Assembly (NCBI GenBank): GCA_026120185.1
Contig: JANUWF010001110.1
Coordinates: 2,581,001-2,645,000 of the forward strand
From: Voacanga thouarsii
Taxonomy: Eukaryota; Streptophyta; Magnoliopsida; Gentianales; Apocynaceae
Direction of reading: 5' to 3'
DNA: 64,000 nucleotides
The translations under genes and the position numbers were made by a program. Within the stretch, counting starts at the first letter, position 1, and each line of letters opens with the position of its first letter. Of the stretch, positions 35,898 through 46,940 are shown in pieces. The notes below the pieces were generated by a model. The model was not told the origin of the DNA and ran no database searches. It saw nothing but the letters and a program-made list of their open reading frames with translations.

Positions 35898-38800
35898 ACC
35901 CCTACTTGCACTCTAAGATTAGGTAATCCTACTCATTCTGTTATTTTCTTCCTGAGACCTTGGACAATCCCTTGAAGAAAATGACAACCTATGTCTGCAA
36001 AGAATTAGAGCTCCTTTACATGAGTCCATGCTATACATGGCCAGCATCTTGTCAATGTATGCCGCTTGGGATAACTCCAACATTCTCTGCTTCCTATTTC
36101 TAGGAAGTCTAATCCCAAGAATGTAACTAGCTTCTCCCAAGTCCTTTATACTAAATTGACTAGACAGCTAAACCTTTGTAGATGACAATAACCCTATATC
36201 ATTTTCAATGTGTAGAATGTCATCCACATACAAGATAAGAAAAACCACATTAATACCTTGAAGTTTCCTGTACACGCATGGTTCTTCCTCTTTTTTAACA
36301 ATATCATAAGACTTTATAGTCTCATTAAAATGAATATAACATGCCCTTGATGTATTCTTAAGTCTATAAATGGACTTCTTAAGCTTGCAAACCATATGCT
36401 CTTGGCCTTTAGCAACAAAGCCCTCCGGTTGGAACATATAGATGTCTTCACTAAGATGGCCATTTAAAAAAGCCGTCTTGACATCTATTTGCCATATCTC
36501 GTAGTCATAATGACATGTGATGGCAAGAAGAATATGGATGGACTTACGTAAGGCTATTGGGGAAAAGGTTTCCTTATAATCGATACCTTCTATCTGAGTA
36601 TACCTTTTCACCACAAGTCTAGCTTTGAAAATTTCCACCTTCCTATCTATTTCCCTCTTTCTCTTGTATACCCACTTACACCCTATGGGTTTTATCCCTT
36701 CAGGTGAAGCTACAAGATCCCAAACCTGATTTAGATATGTAAACTCAATCTCGACTTTCATTGCTTCATGCCACAGATTTGCATCGGCATCAGCAATAGC
36801 CTCCTCGTATCTAGTGGGGTCTAGTGGGGTCTTTTTTGAAGGTCTTCTTCCCACTACGACGAGGCTCTATTTGTACAGGTTCTTAAGGCTGTGCCTCTTC
36901 TTATTCCACAATCGGGTCCGAAGAAGTTGCTTCTGAAGATAACTTCTCCTCCAATTCTAACCTAGTTGAACCTTTTGTGGAGGTACTCTGATAATCCTCT
37001 AAGTATCCAGTATTAGTTCTAACTAGTACTTTCTGCTCCTTAGGATGATAAAAGTAACCACCCTTTGTCCCTTTTGGATACCCCACAAAATAGCATAATT
37101 CTGATCTTAGTTCTAACTTATCTCCCTTGACCAGTACATACGCTGGACAACCCCATATCTTGAGATGATTTAGACTGGGCGCCACATCTCATAGGGAGTT
37201 CTAGGTACTGACTTGGAAGACACCAAGTTCAAAATGTATGTTGCTATTTCTAAGGCATATCCCCAGAAAGACACTGGAAGAATAGCATGAGACATCATGC
37301 TTTGGACCATTTCCATTAATGTCTTGTTCTTTATCTTAACTGCTCCGTTCTCCAAGGGTGTTCCCAGCGTAAAGAGCTGGGATACTATACCATGTTGCAC
37401 CATGTAGTCCTTGAATTCACCAAGGAGGTACTCTCCACCACGATTCAATTGTAAGGTCTTGATCAATTTACCTGTCTGACGCTCCACTTTAGCCTTAAAC
37501 TCTATGAACTTGTCAAAAGAGTCAGACTTGCATCTCATCTGGGAAAGGTAACCAAACCTTGTGCAATCATCCGTGAATATAATGAAGAACTCAAAATCTC
37601 CTCTAACTGGTGTAGACAAGGGACCACACACATCTGTGTGGACAAGACACAATACCTCCTTGGGTCTATTTGCCTCAGGGGCAAATGACCTTTTGGTCAT
37701 CTTTCCCATCAGGCAGGACTTACACTGAGGCCAATTTTCCAATCTTAATGAGCCCAAAGGCCTATCATGGATCAACCTCAAAATCCTGGTTGAGTTTATA
37801 TGACCCAACCTTAGATGCCAAAGATAAGAGTTGTTGACATTGGTCTTTCTCATCCTTGTTAAAGGTTCTGATTGAGCATTAATTAATTTATTGTTAATAG
37901 GGTTTAAGAAAATAGATTCCCATACATGTGCCCAGTATATAAAATTTCTCCATCTCTACTAATAGAAATACCAAAATGGAAAGATACAGAATATCCTTGA
38001 TTTATTAGTTTCGCAACCGAAATCAAATTCTGTCGAAATCCAGGTACATATAAAGTATCTTTCAAAACCAAGATTCTATTACAATCAAATATAAGATCTA
38101 GGTCTCCCACTACAAAGGCCCAAACTTGTGCTCCATTTCCCACACGTAGTCTATGTTCGCCCTTCTGGAGTCTTCTAATCTTTCTAAACCCTGCAAGGAG
38201 TTACAGATGTGATCATTGGCTCCTGAATCAACAATCCAAGTGGAAGTTGATCCAACCATTGACATAGACTCTAGATAGAAAATATTACCTGTAGGGTTTT
38301 TCTTGGCATGAATATCTGGACACTCATTTTTTCAGTGTCCCTGCAGTCCACATTTGAAGCAGTTGCCCTTGAGTTTGTCTTTAGGCTGGGTCTTGGGCTG
38401 GGCTGCTGCGTTCTCCTTCTTCTTCTTCAACTTCCTAGGCTTGGGCCTAATTCTAGAAAATGAAGCCTTAGCAATCATAGCCTTAGATTGTGCCTTCTTG
38501 ACCATCTCTGCCTTCTGGAGCTCCTTCATCAACTCAGTTAAACCCATGTTCAACTTGTTCATGTGATAGTTTAACTTGAACTGAGTAAAAGAACCTGGTA
38601 GAGATTTGAGAACCATGTCAACTTGGCTCTCGGGGTCAATGACAGTCCCTAAGACTTTTGCCTTCTCAAAAGTAGCAATAATCTTGAGCATATGCTCTCT
38701 GACTGATGTTCCTTCAGCCATCTTAGTGTTAATGATGGTTTGAAGAGCCTCCTTCCTTACGGGCCGTCTCTTATCTGCGAATATCGTGGCTAATGATTGG

Positions 38801-39093
38801 GTTATGTCATATGCAGTGGTCATGTGCTCATGTTTGGATTGGAGTACATTAGACATACAGGCTGACATGTAACAACGAGCCATCTCATCGGCCTTCTTCC
38901 ATGCCTTCTCAGCCTTACGCTCCTCGGCGGTGGAACCCTCCCCGATAACAAGGCAGGTTTCGTAAAGGACATACTTATACTCTTCCGCTGTGAGTATTAT
39001 GTCCAGGTTCCTCTTCTAATCCACATAGTTTGGTTTCGTTAGCTTATTATCCTTGAGAGTAACGGCCAATGGACTAAAAGAACCTCCCACCAT
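35898..39093 (-). pseudogene. Ty1/copia gag-pol, copy B, RNase H deleted
   Basis: The ATG at 39093 starts MVGGSFSPLAV. A TAG at 39016-39018 replaces the codon-26 Trp. The gag frame is then open to about 38332, with the zinc knuckle CFKCGLQGH interrupted by a stop. Protease IVDSGANDH is near 38230. GAG-pre-integrase YLWHLRLGHIN is near 37820. Integrase HTDVCGPLSTP is near 37640 and NRGGEYLLGEF near 37440, where the usual RSDRGGE aspartate is replaced by Asn. [16 protein letters not shown] is near 36480 and YVDD near 36225. The frame around 36780 keeps the base lost in A and C. At about 35925 the polymerase jumps from the RMSRI region straight to the polypurine tract, removing most of RNase H (about 0.6 kb relative to copy A). 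Confidence 0.9.
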
Positions 39094-40696
39094 TTCTGAA
39101 AAAAAGAAAGATTTAGTTTGTGAAAACAAAAAAAAAAAAATATGTGCACTTTATCCTTATTATCAAAACTGATAATAATCAATTTGGCTCTTAGGAAAAC
39201 TGACATAGCTTCTTGGGAAGATTAACAGTTTCCTAAGCTAACTGTGTTAACCACTACAAATTAATTTTTCTTCTAGGTAATAATCTATAAGATAACTCCA
39301 TCGAGGGGATGACCATTTTCTCTCATTTCCAATGGACATACCTCGCACTGTGACTTCCAACGAGGGGCTGGCCGATCATAGTACGTGCCCCGGGTTATTA
39401 ATTACATCCCTCCATTAGATCTAGATCCTTGTGCTATTCCCATCCTATACGGGTTCACTCCTAGGGTGACGCGAGGGGACCCACAATCTCTAATAAGGAT
39501 CGTGATGGAAGTCATGGGGCCGTTGGAACCCCTCTCCCACTTGGTCTTTTAAAACAAGGGTTTTCTGAAAAATATCCTTTTGAAAATTTCCATCAAGTTT
39601 TCCCTTAACTCAAATATAAAATGTCTAAGTCCATAAAAAACTCTATGTCAAGGTTTATATCCTTTGAGAGTTTTTCCCATGGACTAATTTTATTTAGGTT
39701 AAAAACTTAATGATTTAAAAAATTTTCTAATTAAAACTTTCTAGAGATATTGGTCTCAAATTTATTTGACAAAATAATTTTTCTTGTGCCAAAACTAAAA
39801 AAAAAAAAATGGCTTTCTCTTTTAACCTTACAAAAATATCTAAATTGAATATATTTTCTATGTCAAGGATTAAATCATTTGAGAAAATATCTAAGAATTA
39901 ATTTTTGTTCAAGTTAAAATAACCATTTAATTTGTAGAAAAATGTTTTTCTTGTCAAAACATTCCCAAAGACTTTGGTCTTTGAGAAAACGTACACATAT
40001 GTACAAAAATAAACAGTATGCTAGAAAACAGTAGATGTTTTCATGCTCTTCTATTTTTAAACCTAAGTGCCCAGAAAATAGAATTAAACACATTAATTAA
40101 TTAACTAATTAATTAATGGTCTTGTTTAATCCTAAAATCCCTTACTAATATTGTTCATGCAAAAATATTCCTTGAATATTAACTATTGCAAAATATTAAT
40201 TTTGCTTGGTATGGACCCTAAAACCAAAAGAAATTGCAAGGAAAATTACCGAAAAAAAAAAAATCCTTGGTCCACTGCACCTACCTCACAGAACTAGGAC
40301 CCATGAGCAACCAGCGTGCGGACCAGATTCCAGACCCTAGTCGGCGCTGGTTCCGGTTTGGACGGCTCTTCCTGTTGTTTTTTTTCTTTTTTACGAATTT
40401 CCTCTACGAATTTCTCCTATTTTTCTCTCAACTTCTGGTATCAATGGCTCTCCGATTTCAAACCAAATACAATGAAATCAACCAAAACCAACAATCGTCT
40501 ATACCCATAAACATTGTGCTTAAACGATTTGCTAAGAAAAATGGTAAATTACACATCTCCTATACCTCTACTCGTGAGGTTTAATAGAGAATCTATCCAT
40601 ACCATAAATAGCAAACGATCACAATTTTATTCACACATATGTGTCCAGTTTTATTCATCTAGATGCATGCTTCCTATATTTTCACAAACCCTTCAT
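39094..40696 (-). other. 5' leader of copy B
   Basis: A 1.6-kb noncoding leader, collinear with that of copy A in reverse. It includes a TTAATTAATT run near 40093, poly-A tracts and a GC-rich island at 40331-40360. Open frames at 40234-40584 and nearby are not conserved in the other copies and are not called. Confidence 0.8.
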
Positions 40697-40708
40697 GCTC
40701 TGATACCA
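40697..40708 (-). promoter_or_regulatory. Primer-binding site of copy B
   Basis: The complement reads TGGTATCAGAGC exactly, two bases from the LTR end at 40711; it matches initiator tRNA-Met. Confidence 0.92.
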
Positions 40709-40710
40709 AT

Positions 40711-41114
40711 TGAAGGCTTAGAAAGAAAAAAAACACAGGGCATGCAGCAAAAGCGAAGATAAAAAAATTGGAAAAACTAAAGAACAGGGGATTCCTGAAC
40801 AGAGCTGGCGCCGGTGCAGGTCGTGCTCTGCACGAATTTTGAGGTTTAAATTTTTATCTCTTTTCCTCGTTCTAAGAGTTGGCTTGACTGGAATGTGTGC
40901 TACCAGGGTGGGTACACTGGTGGAAGCCTCTGGTGCGATTCCTGCAAGCCTTCTACTCCATCTTTGTATGTAGGTGAATGCCAAACTCTCGATCTTTCAG
41001 TATATGGTCTGCATAAATTTGTTTGGTGAACAACTACAGACTAAGGAACCTTTTTCTAGAGAGAGAGAGAGAGATACATCTGGCTTTTCTTTCACAGAGA
41101 ATAATCCGTCTCTC

Positions 41115-41206
<92 letters not shown>

Positions 41207-42590
41207 ACAACCATGTTGTATCCAATCTTCCTGTTTAACCTAAATAAAAAAAATCCTAGGTTAAACTGGACTGGGTCATTGTACTCTTAGTTTAACTTTT
41301 TAGGCTAAATTAATTTTTCTATTTAAAACCAAATAATTGGCCCAACAAATAATTAATTTCCCAATCCAAATAAACTAGTCCAATAAATAAGCCTATATTA
41401 GTTTAGTTCCAGGATAATCTTTAATTATTCAAATTAGGCCAAAGCCCTGAATAATTAATTAACCCACCAAACTAATTTAATTAATTCTCTCTCTCCATGG
41501 ACCTTTATTTTATTTTAACCCAACAATTAAATAGGCTACTTAAATAAAATAAATTCCATTTAATTTAAGATCAATTTTGTAGCCCGTGTTTAATTAGTAC
41601 TCACGGTCTATACTGGGGACCAAAAGACACACCGCTTTAGCTACTAAAACGACCAAAATACCCTTGCCATATAAATAGCTGTATTTTGCATTTTAAATAT
41701 TTCCTAATATCATTATAAGGAAATATTAATCTCAAGGACAATGTTGCGTTAGCAAAGTCTCCGACCAATAGGTGTAATGACTAAAATATCCCTCTATACA
41801 TCACCGTACATTTAGAGAGGAAGAAGTGTACTAACACTTCTCTAAATGACATCTACCATCCTTAGGCCTCTAGTCCAATGGTCCACGACCTCCTGGATAA
41901 TTTTCACTTTCCAAAGGAGCTACCCTAAAGTAAACATCCAAGTTATATTTCCCAGGGCCTTGGATATTTAGATCATTCAGACAATCACAAGGTGTAATAT
42001 AGTATAGAAACTATCTTGTACAAGTCTGTCTTAACTAACTAGTCACGCATACCCAACATGCAAGTATATTGGCCCTACTATAGAACCTCAAATATAACAT
42101 ATCAAAGTATATGCTTCTAGCTTCGTTAGACCACCAACTCATACTCAAGTCATAGAGTACTAGTCCATGCTGTAGCGGTAGTAGTCTAGGTTTCTACCAT
42201 ATAGTACTTTTAGAAACCTCTACTACAGGTCCTATTCTACGTATTCGAAATACGCTTATGTCATGAAGTGAGTGGACTACACACTGGCTACTGGTAAGCC
42301 ATTCCCCATTTGGAATTTATAACACAATATCCTAGATACGATGAGATTCTCATTCTCATCAATCGGTTAAGAATGATTGTTTATGTGTTAAGTAACCCAT
42401 GATCCATACCTTATTGTGAAAGACCTTCATTCACATGGACTACTTACTTAAACACAATGGGTCTTTTCCAAACGTGATTATGCACACATAAAATTGTAAA
42501 TTCACAAACAATTTCTAAAAATAAATTCTTTTAGTAAAATATTCAATTTTTACATCAGAAACCTAGTCTAAGAGGGCATATTTCCCAATA
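40711..42590 (-). mobile_element. 5' LTR of copia-1 copy B
   Basis: A 1.88-kb LTR, on the - strand TATTGGGAAATATGCCCTCT (first CA-complement base mutated, normally TGTTGGG) to GAAGCCTTCA-like end at 40711. It contains the short basic ORF with its ATG changed to ATA (40977-40979) and a long GA/GT run at about 41118-41206. Its outer edge meets the outer copia-2 LTR. Confidence 0.9.
41118..41206. repeat. GA/GT microsatellite in copy B 5' LTR
   Basis: A GA run followed by a GT run of about 28 units, at a place where the other copia-1 LTRs have 5-10 GT units (about 15224-15236 and 34495-34514). Confidence 0.95.
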
Positions 42591-43345
42591 GAATTCATCA
42601 CTCCTAATAGTAGGGGTGTATAATTTATGACCACTTGTAGGGAATCATTACTTAAGAAGTCCTTGGCCATGTCAACTATGTATTGAAAATTGTACCAAAA
42701 TGATACACATATTGAGTACTAGATTCTAGAACAAGTACTAATAAATTCAAGGTAGAATTAATTATATTCTAGAGGGAGTTGGCACCAATTCTATACTCTA
42801 AACTGAATGAGATATAGTATGATGAAATGAGTTTATTGCATTGATTTTTTTATATTGAAAGATTAATGTCAAGCCACCTGACTTTTTGGACTTTTGAGTG
42901 ATTATAATGCATTTCTAAATGCCGCTCATGTGCTGTGAAATATAGATTTATTAATTGGAGAATTAATACACTAATCCTAATTAGAATTAATAAGTTAATT
43001 ATAATTATTAAGGATTATTAATTCTATAATTATTAGAATTAATTCATATTTTACTACCAATAGACTAGAAAACCTAATAGGTCACACACAATAGATAAAT
43101 TGGTACTCAATATATTATATGATTATATTATGGGATTAATTTGTAATAAGTAATAGTTATTATGGGCTAATTATATAATGGTTATAATTATAGGGCTTAA
43201 TTGCAATTATTATGACCTTAGAGGTCAAATGCAAATAAGAATCCTAGGACCACAATAATTATCAAAAGAAAAAGGCTTTATTCATTTTCTAAAATGTTTA
43301 GAAAATCTGATATAGCTTTCGAAGGGTTTTTTGTGCTTTCATTTG

Positions 43346-43393
<48 letters not shown>

Positions 43394-43781
43394 TTGCGCT
43401 ATTAAGTATAAAAAACCTCATAGCTTTTTCCTCATGCTTTCAGAAATTGTTCTGAAATTTTGTTCTTCTCTGTAACAAATAAATCCCTAACGCCACTAAC
43501 TTAAAACCTACTAGCATTAGTTTTGAGTGCCGTTCTTGAGTATGTTCTTCGTGTGGATACGATTAGAGAAATTTCTACTTTTGAAATTTGGTGGCTTGAT
43601 TTGATCAACTTTCAAAGAGGATTCGCGTGAAGAAAATTTTTAAAAGCTGCTTTTGATTAAGTTAATTAATTTATTTTCTCCTCTCTTGACCCATTTAATT
43701 TCATACGAGTGATCTTATTTAATGGATTTCATTTTATTTTTCCTCAGCGTGTAAACTAGTTTGTATGATTGAAATCCAATA
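42591..43781 (+). mobile_element. Outer copia-2 LTR, segment 3
   Basis: Continues the LTR broken at 14785 (GAATTCATCACTCCTAATAG, AAGAAGTCCTTGGCC, GAGTTGGCACCAATTC) and ends ATCCAATA at 43781, next to GAAAA. With GAAAG before 12484 this gives a near-perfect 5-bp target duplication for the whole outer LTR. A TA run lies at about 43350-43391. Confidence 0.78.
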
Positions 43782-44545
43782 GAAAATGGACATTTTTCAA
43801 GTCAGATTTCACTGTTCCAAGAAGGTAAGATTCATTCCTTTAGAATTAAAGTTGGTTTTTGCATGATAAGGATTTATTATGATGTGAATATTGTGCTTAA
43901 ATACTTGAATTCTTGAAAGGAAGATGAAATGAAATTTGTTAACTTTGGCTAGTTGGTTAAGGAAGAGTGTTGTTATGTTTTGTAGTTTGCGTGATGTACT
44001 ATAGAGTAGTTGTCTGTTAGAAATTAGCTAAAGAAAGATAGAAGGGAATTTATGAGAAGAAATGTTATATAGCTATGTGTTGAATTAATTACATGATTAG
44101 TTAGCTACTTGAGAATATTCTTTGAGTTGAAAAGGATATGAATTGCAGTAGTTGAATGTAAACATGTGTTGGAAAGGTACAAATGGTTTGGAGTAGATTT
44201 TTTAGGATTTTGGTGGTGAAAAATCACATGGAAACACAACAATCAGAAATTCAGCTTTGTTCACTTGCTAACCATGTCAAATTGAGTAATAAATTGTACA
44301 AAATGGCCAAGTATTCTAGAACTTCATGAACTAAACTTTGTAGATAATTATCTAGAAATGTTTTAGGACCAATTTGATATGATTTGGAGCTGTGAGTAGA
44401 AAGCTATAACTAAAATACTGAAAGATGCCATTGCTAAAAATTCCGATTTGACTTAGTGGAAGATGTAAATTGTTTTAATCCCTTCTGTTCCAAGAACCAG
44501 TTGTGACTCTTAAGAACCTGAGCGTACATCAAGTTATGGATATTA
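43782..44545 (+). mobile_element. Probable continuation of the gypsy-type LTR of 11696-12483
   Basis: Noncoding sequence resuming after the outer copia-2 LTR. It contains CCAAGAAGGTAAGATTC, reminiscent of GTTGCAAGGTAAGGGAAT in the solo LTR at 5193-8340. Assignment rests on position; no terminal CA or target duplication was found before the next LTR starts at 44546. Confidence 0.4.
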
Positions 44546-46940
44546 TGTAACACCTCACTACCTACGTACCCTAAAAGGGCGAGGATGTCACCCCGTCTAT
44601 AGGACCAAAGATCTTTATAATGAGATGACAAAAATCAAAAAGAAAATAAACTATCTAAATTTATTGCAACTGAAAACTTATATAAGTCTCAAGCTAACAA
44701 ACATAAATGTCTTAATAGAAAACTAAATAGAATATCACAATAAATCTTGTCTCTCAAAAAAGTCACAACCTTCAACGTTGACAACCTAAAATCATGATAA
44801 AAGAGAGTGTGAGAATTACATCCCAGTAAGTCCTCTATGTGCTAATGTTATTTCAAAGCCTTTCATGGATGCACAGTGGAAAATAGTTGAAAAGTGTCTA
44901 CAAGTCAAAAGTCATTTCTTTTCAAAGTATTGAGTGGTGTTTTTGTATAGCTTCTACTTGAAAGTATATCAGAACAATTTTCTAGTAAATCAACCACTTA
45001 ACAATAAATACATGGACTATGAAAACCTACATCATAGCCCCTCCCATGAAACCCTGCATTATGACAATGCATAGTGAAACCTTGCAACATTGGCAGTGGG
45101 TGATCAGCCCATGGGTGAGACACTACTCTATCTTTACATCCAAAATAACCGGATTGTAATCTAGGATAATAGTTTACCTAGACTAATTTGCTAGCTTAGA
45201 CTGGCTTGACTAACTAGAATTGATATCTTATCTAGTTAGAGCTTATCTTCCAAAGTGACGAGAATCAAGCTAGCCAAGAAGTTCAATCCCAAGAAGGTGG
45301 AACGACCCTGCAAGGATCAATGACAAGATCAATGACTAAGATATTCCAAGGTGATATCCAATTGCTCATAAAACCACATTTGAGGATAAAAGAGATTTGG
45401 AAGGATGTTGAAGCTAGTCAAGAGCTCAATTTGATGATTATCCAAGAAGAACCCTAACAAAATCTCAAGTCAGCACCAAAGGAGAAAGAAAAGGCTGAAG
45501 AATGGCACAACAACGACAAACTGGCACCGGCCCAAGCCAACTGAACTGGCTCCGACAGTGTACTACCAACAGAAGGTTTTCTCTCCAATGAAAAGTTGGC
45601 ACCGGTTCGGGGCCCTGACCCCTGTTTTGCAAATTTTAATGTTTTCTTTAGTTTCTCTCTATTTTAAACATCTTGTAAAGACCTTTTAAGGCCTTAATTT
45701 GTCTTGGGACCTCAGGAATCACTTAGCTAGGGTCAGGGTAGTATAAATACATCTTTTTGTTATTTAACAAGATAGTCTACATACTTTATTCAAAATTGAA
45801 AATAGAGTCTTGAGAGGTCTTTACCTTCTTGTTCATCTTGTTTAAGACTATACTTAAGGCTTAGTCCTTCATTTGAATGAGTTTCTAAATATTTTTGGAT
45901 AATCTAATATGGTTTCTCTTGATTGGGTCTTAGTTGATTTGCTTTTCTATGGTTTGTCTTGAATTCCATTATTTAGGTGTCTATAGTTTCAGCTCTTATG
46001 TTCTTGACCACCTTGTTATCTCAAGGATATTTAGGTGAGTCTATAGTTAATCTTGATACTATTCCTGTAGGTCTTTGATGCCTTGTTCTTCAAGGGTTTG
46101 CTAGAGCGTAGATAGTTATTTTCCTCTATTTTGGCCACAATACTCCACTATTTTGGTTCCATTTTATGAGTTGAGATATTGACCCATTGTCTAATCAATT
46201 TAACCACTCAAGATCATATCACAAAGGTGGCCACCAGTTGGAAGACTCACCATAACTTTCAAAAACTAGCCCTAGCAACTAGCCCTTATTGAGTACTTAA
46301 AGGAACATTATCCTGCTCAAGGATTATTCTTAAATCAACATATTAGAATCCTGTTCAAGGAATGATCATAAATAATCTCTATTAAATCTTGGTCTAGTAA
46401 TCATAGTTTTCAAATAGTTTGCTTTTGAAATCATTTAATGAACAAAACTATTGATTTATAGAAAAATCTTTGTTTTAGCAAAACTATTTTCTCAAAGAAC
46501 AATCAGACCATGTTGCGTTCCAAGAAATCACATTCTTATTCAACATCGTATCATACATGACTTGCAAACAAGTGCATTTAACAAATAAGGTTTATGCAGG
46601 ACTTACTTGTGGTAGTTCAGATAGATATATAACATTAGTTACCTTGATATTTCACTTCAGATAAATCTATTATATAAAGCCATATAACAACCCATAGTTA
46701 CAATTTGTCCAAATACATGATATAATCAAAATCATTCAAATTAGTAGATGTAAGATTCTAACAGGCATTCTCATATTCAACCAATTCATTATCTTATAAG
46801 TTTCCCCAAAATAATAATCATAGATCTCATTAAAGGGTGGATCATGGCCAAGAAGCATATAAAATAGATTTAATTAATTGCAAAATACCACGGTGAAAGT
46901 TTTTCAAAAACAATTTTACCTCTGCATTTAATGTGCCTAG
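44546..46940 (-). mobile_element. Truncated gypsy-type LTR (TGTAAYACC family), interrupted
   Basis: The left end TGTAACACCTCACTACC is followed by GGACCAAAGATCTTTATAAT, matching the end of the solo LTR at 1278 (GGACCAGAGGTCTTTATAAC), so it is in - orientation. The phrase TTTATGCAGGACTTACTTG near 46588 matches 2417-2436 of that LTR. It is split by a solo LTR at 45256-46221 and cut off near 46940 by a copia-1 LTR fragment. No coding content. Confidence 0.7.
45256..46221 (+). mobile_element. 966-bp solo LTR, gypsy-like, with TSD CAAAG
   Basis: Begins TGACGAGAATCAAGC, ends GATCATATCA, and is flanked by perfect CAAAG repeats (45251-45255 and 46222-46226). The host LTR reads through when it is removed. 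It carries two GC-rich islands (45520-45560 and 45597-45630, each with GGCACCGG). Start and end style resemble the LTR of element F, but it is a different family. The + orientation is inferred from that resemblance. Confidence 0.85.

Larger units (their letters stand above)
14786..42590. mobile_element. Compound copia-1 block (copies A, B, C, D) inside the outer copia-2 LTR
   Basis: The left end is TGAAGG, the 3' terminus of a - strand copia-1 LTR. The right end is CCCAATA, the 5' terminus of a - strand copia-1 LTR (usual CCCAACA). Flanks are GGATG (14781-14785) and GAATT (42591-42595), compatible with an original GGATT duplication in which each copy has one change. Inside are copy A (+), copy C (-) nested in copy D (-), and copy B (-). 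The simplest reading is one - strand insertion, later expanded by unequal recombination between LTRs and by nested insertions. Confidence 0.7.

Noticed and set aside
40234..40762. Frames of 64-116 codons in the copy B leader
   Set aside because: Antisense to the element and absent from the corresponding parts of A and C.
34072..42590. Copy B treated as a simple stand-alone insertion
   Set aside because: It has two LTRs, but its flanks (CAAGT and GAATT) do not match, whereas the collinear break in the outer LTR places the true left edge at 14786.
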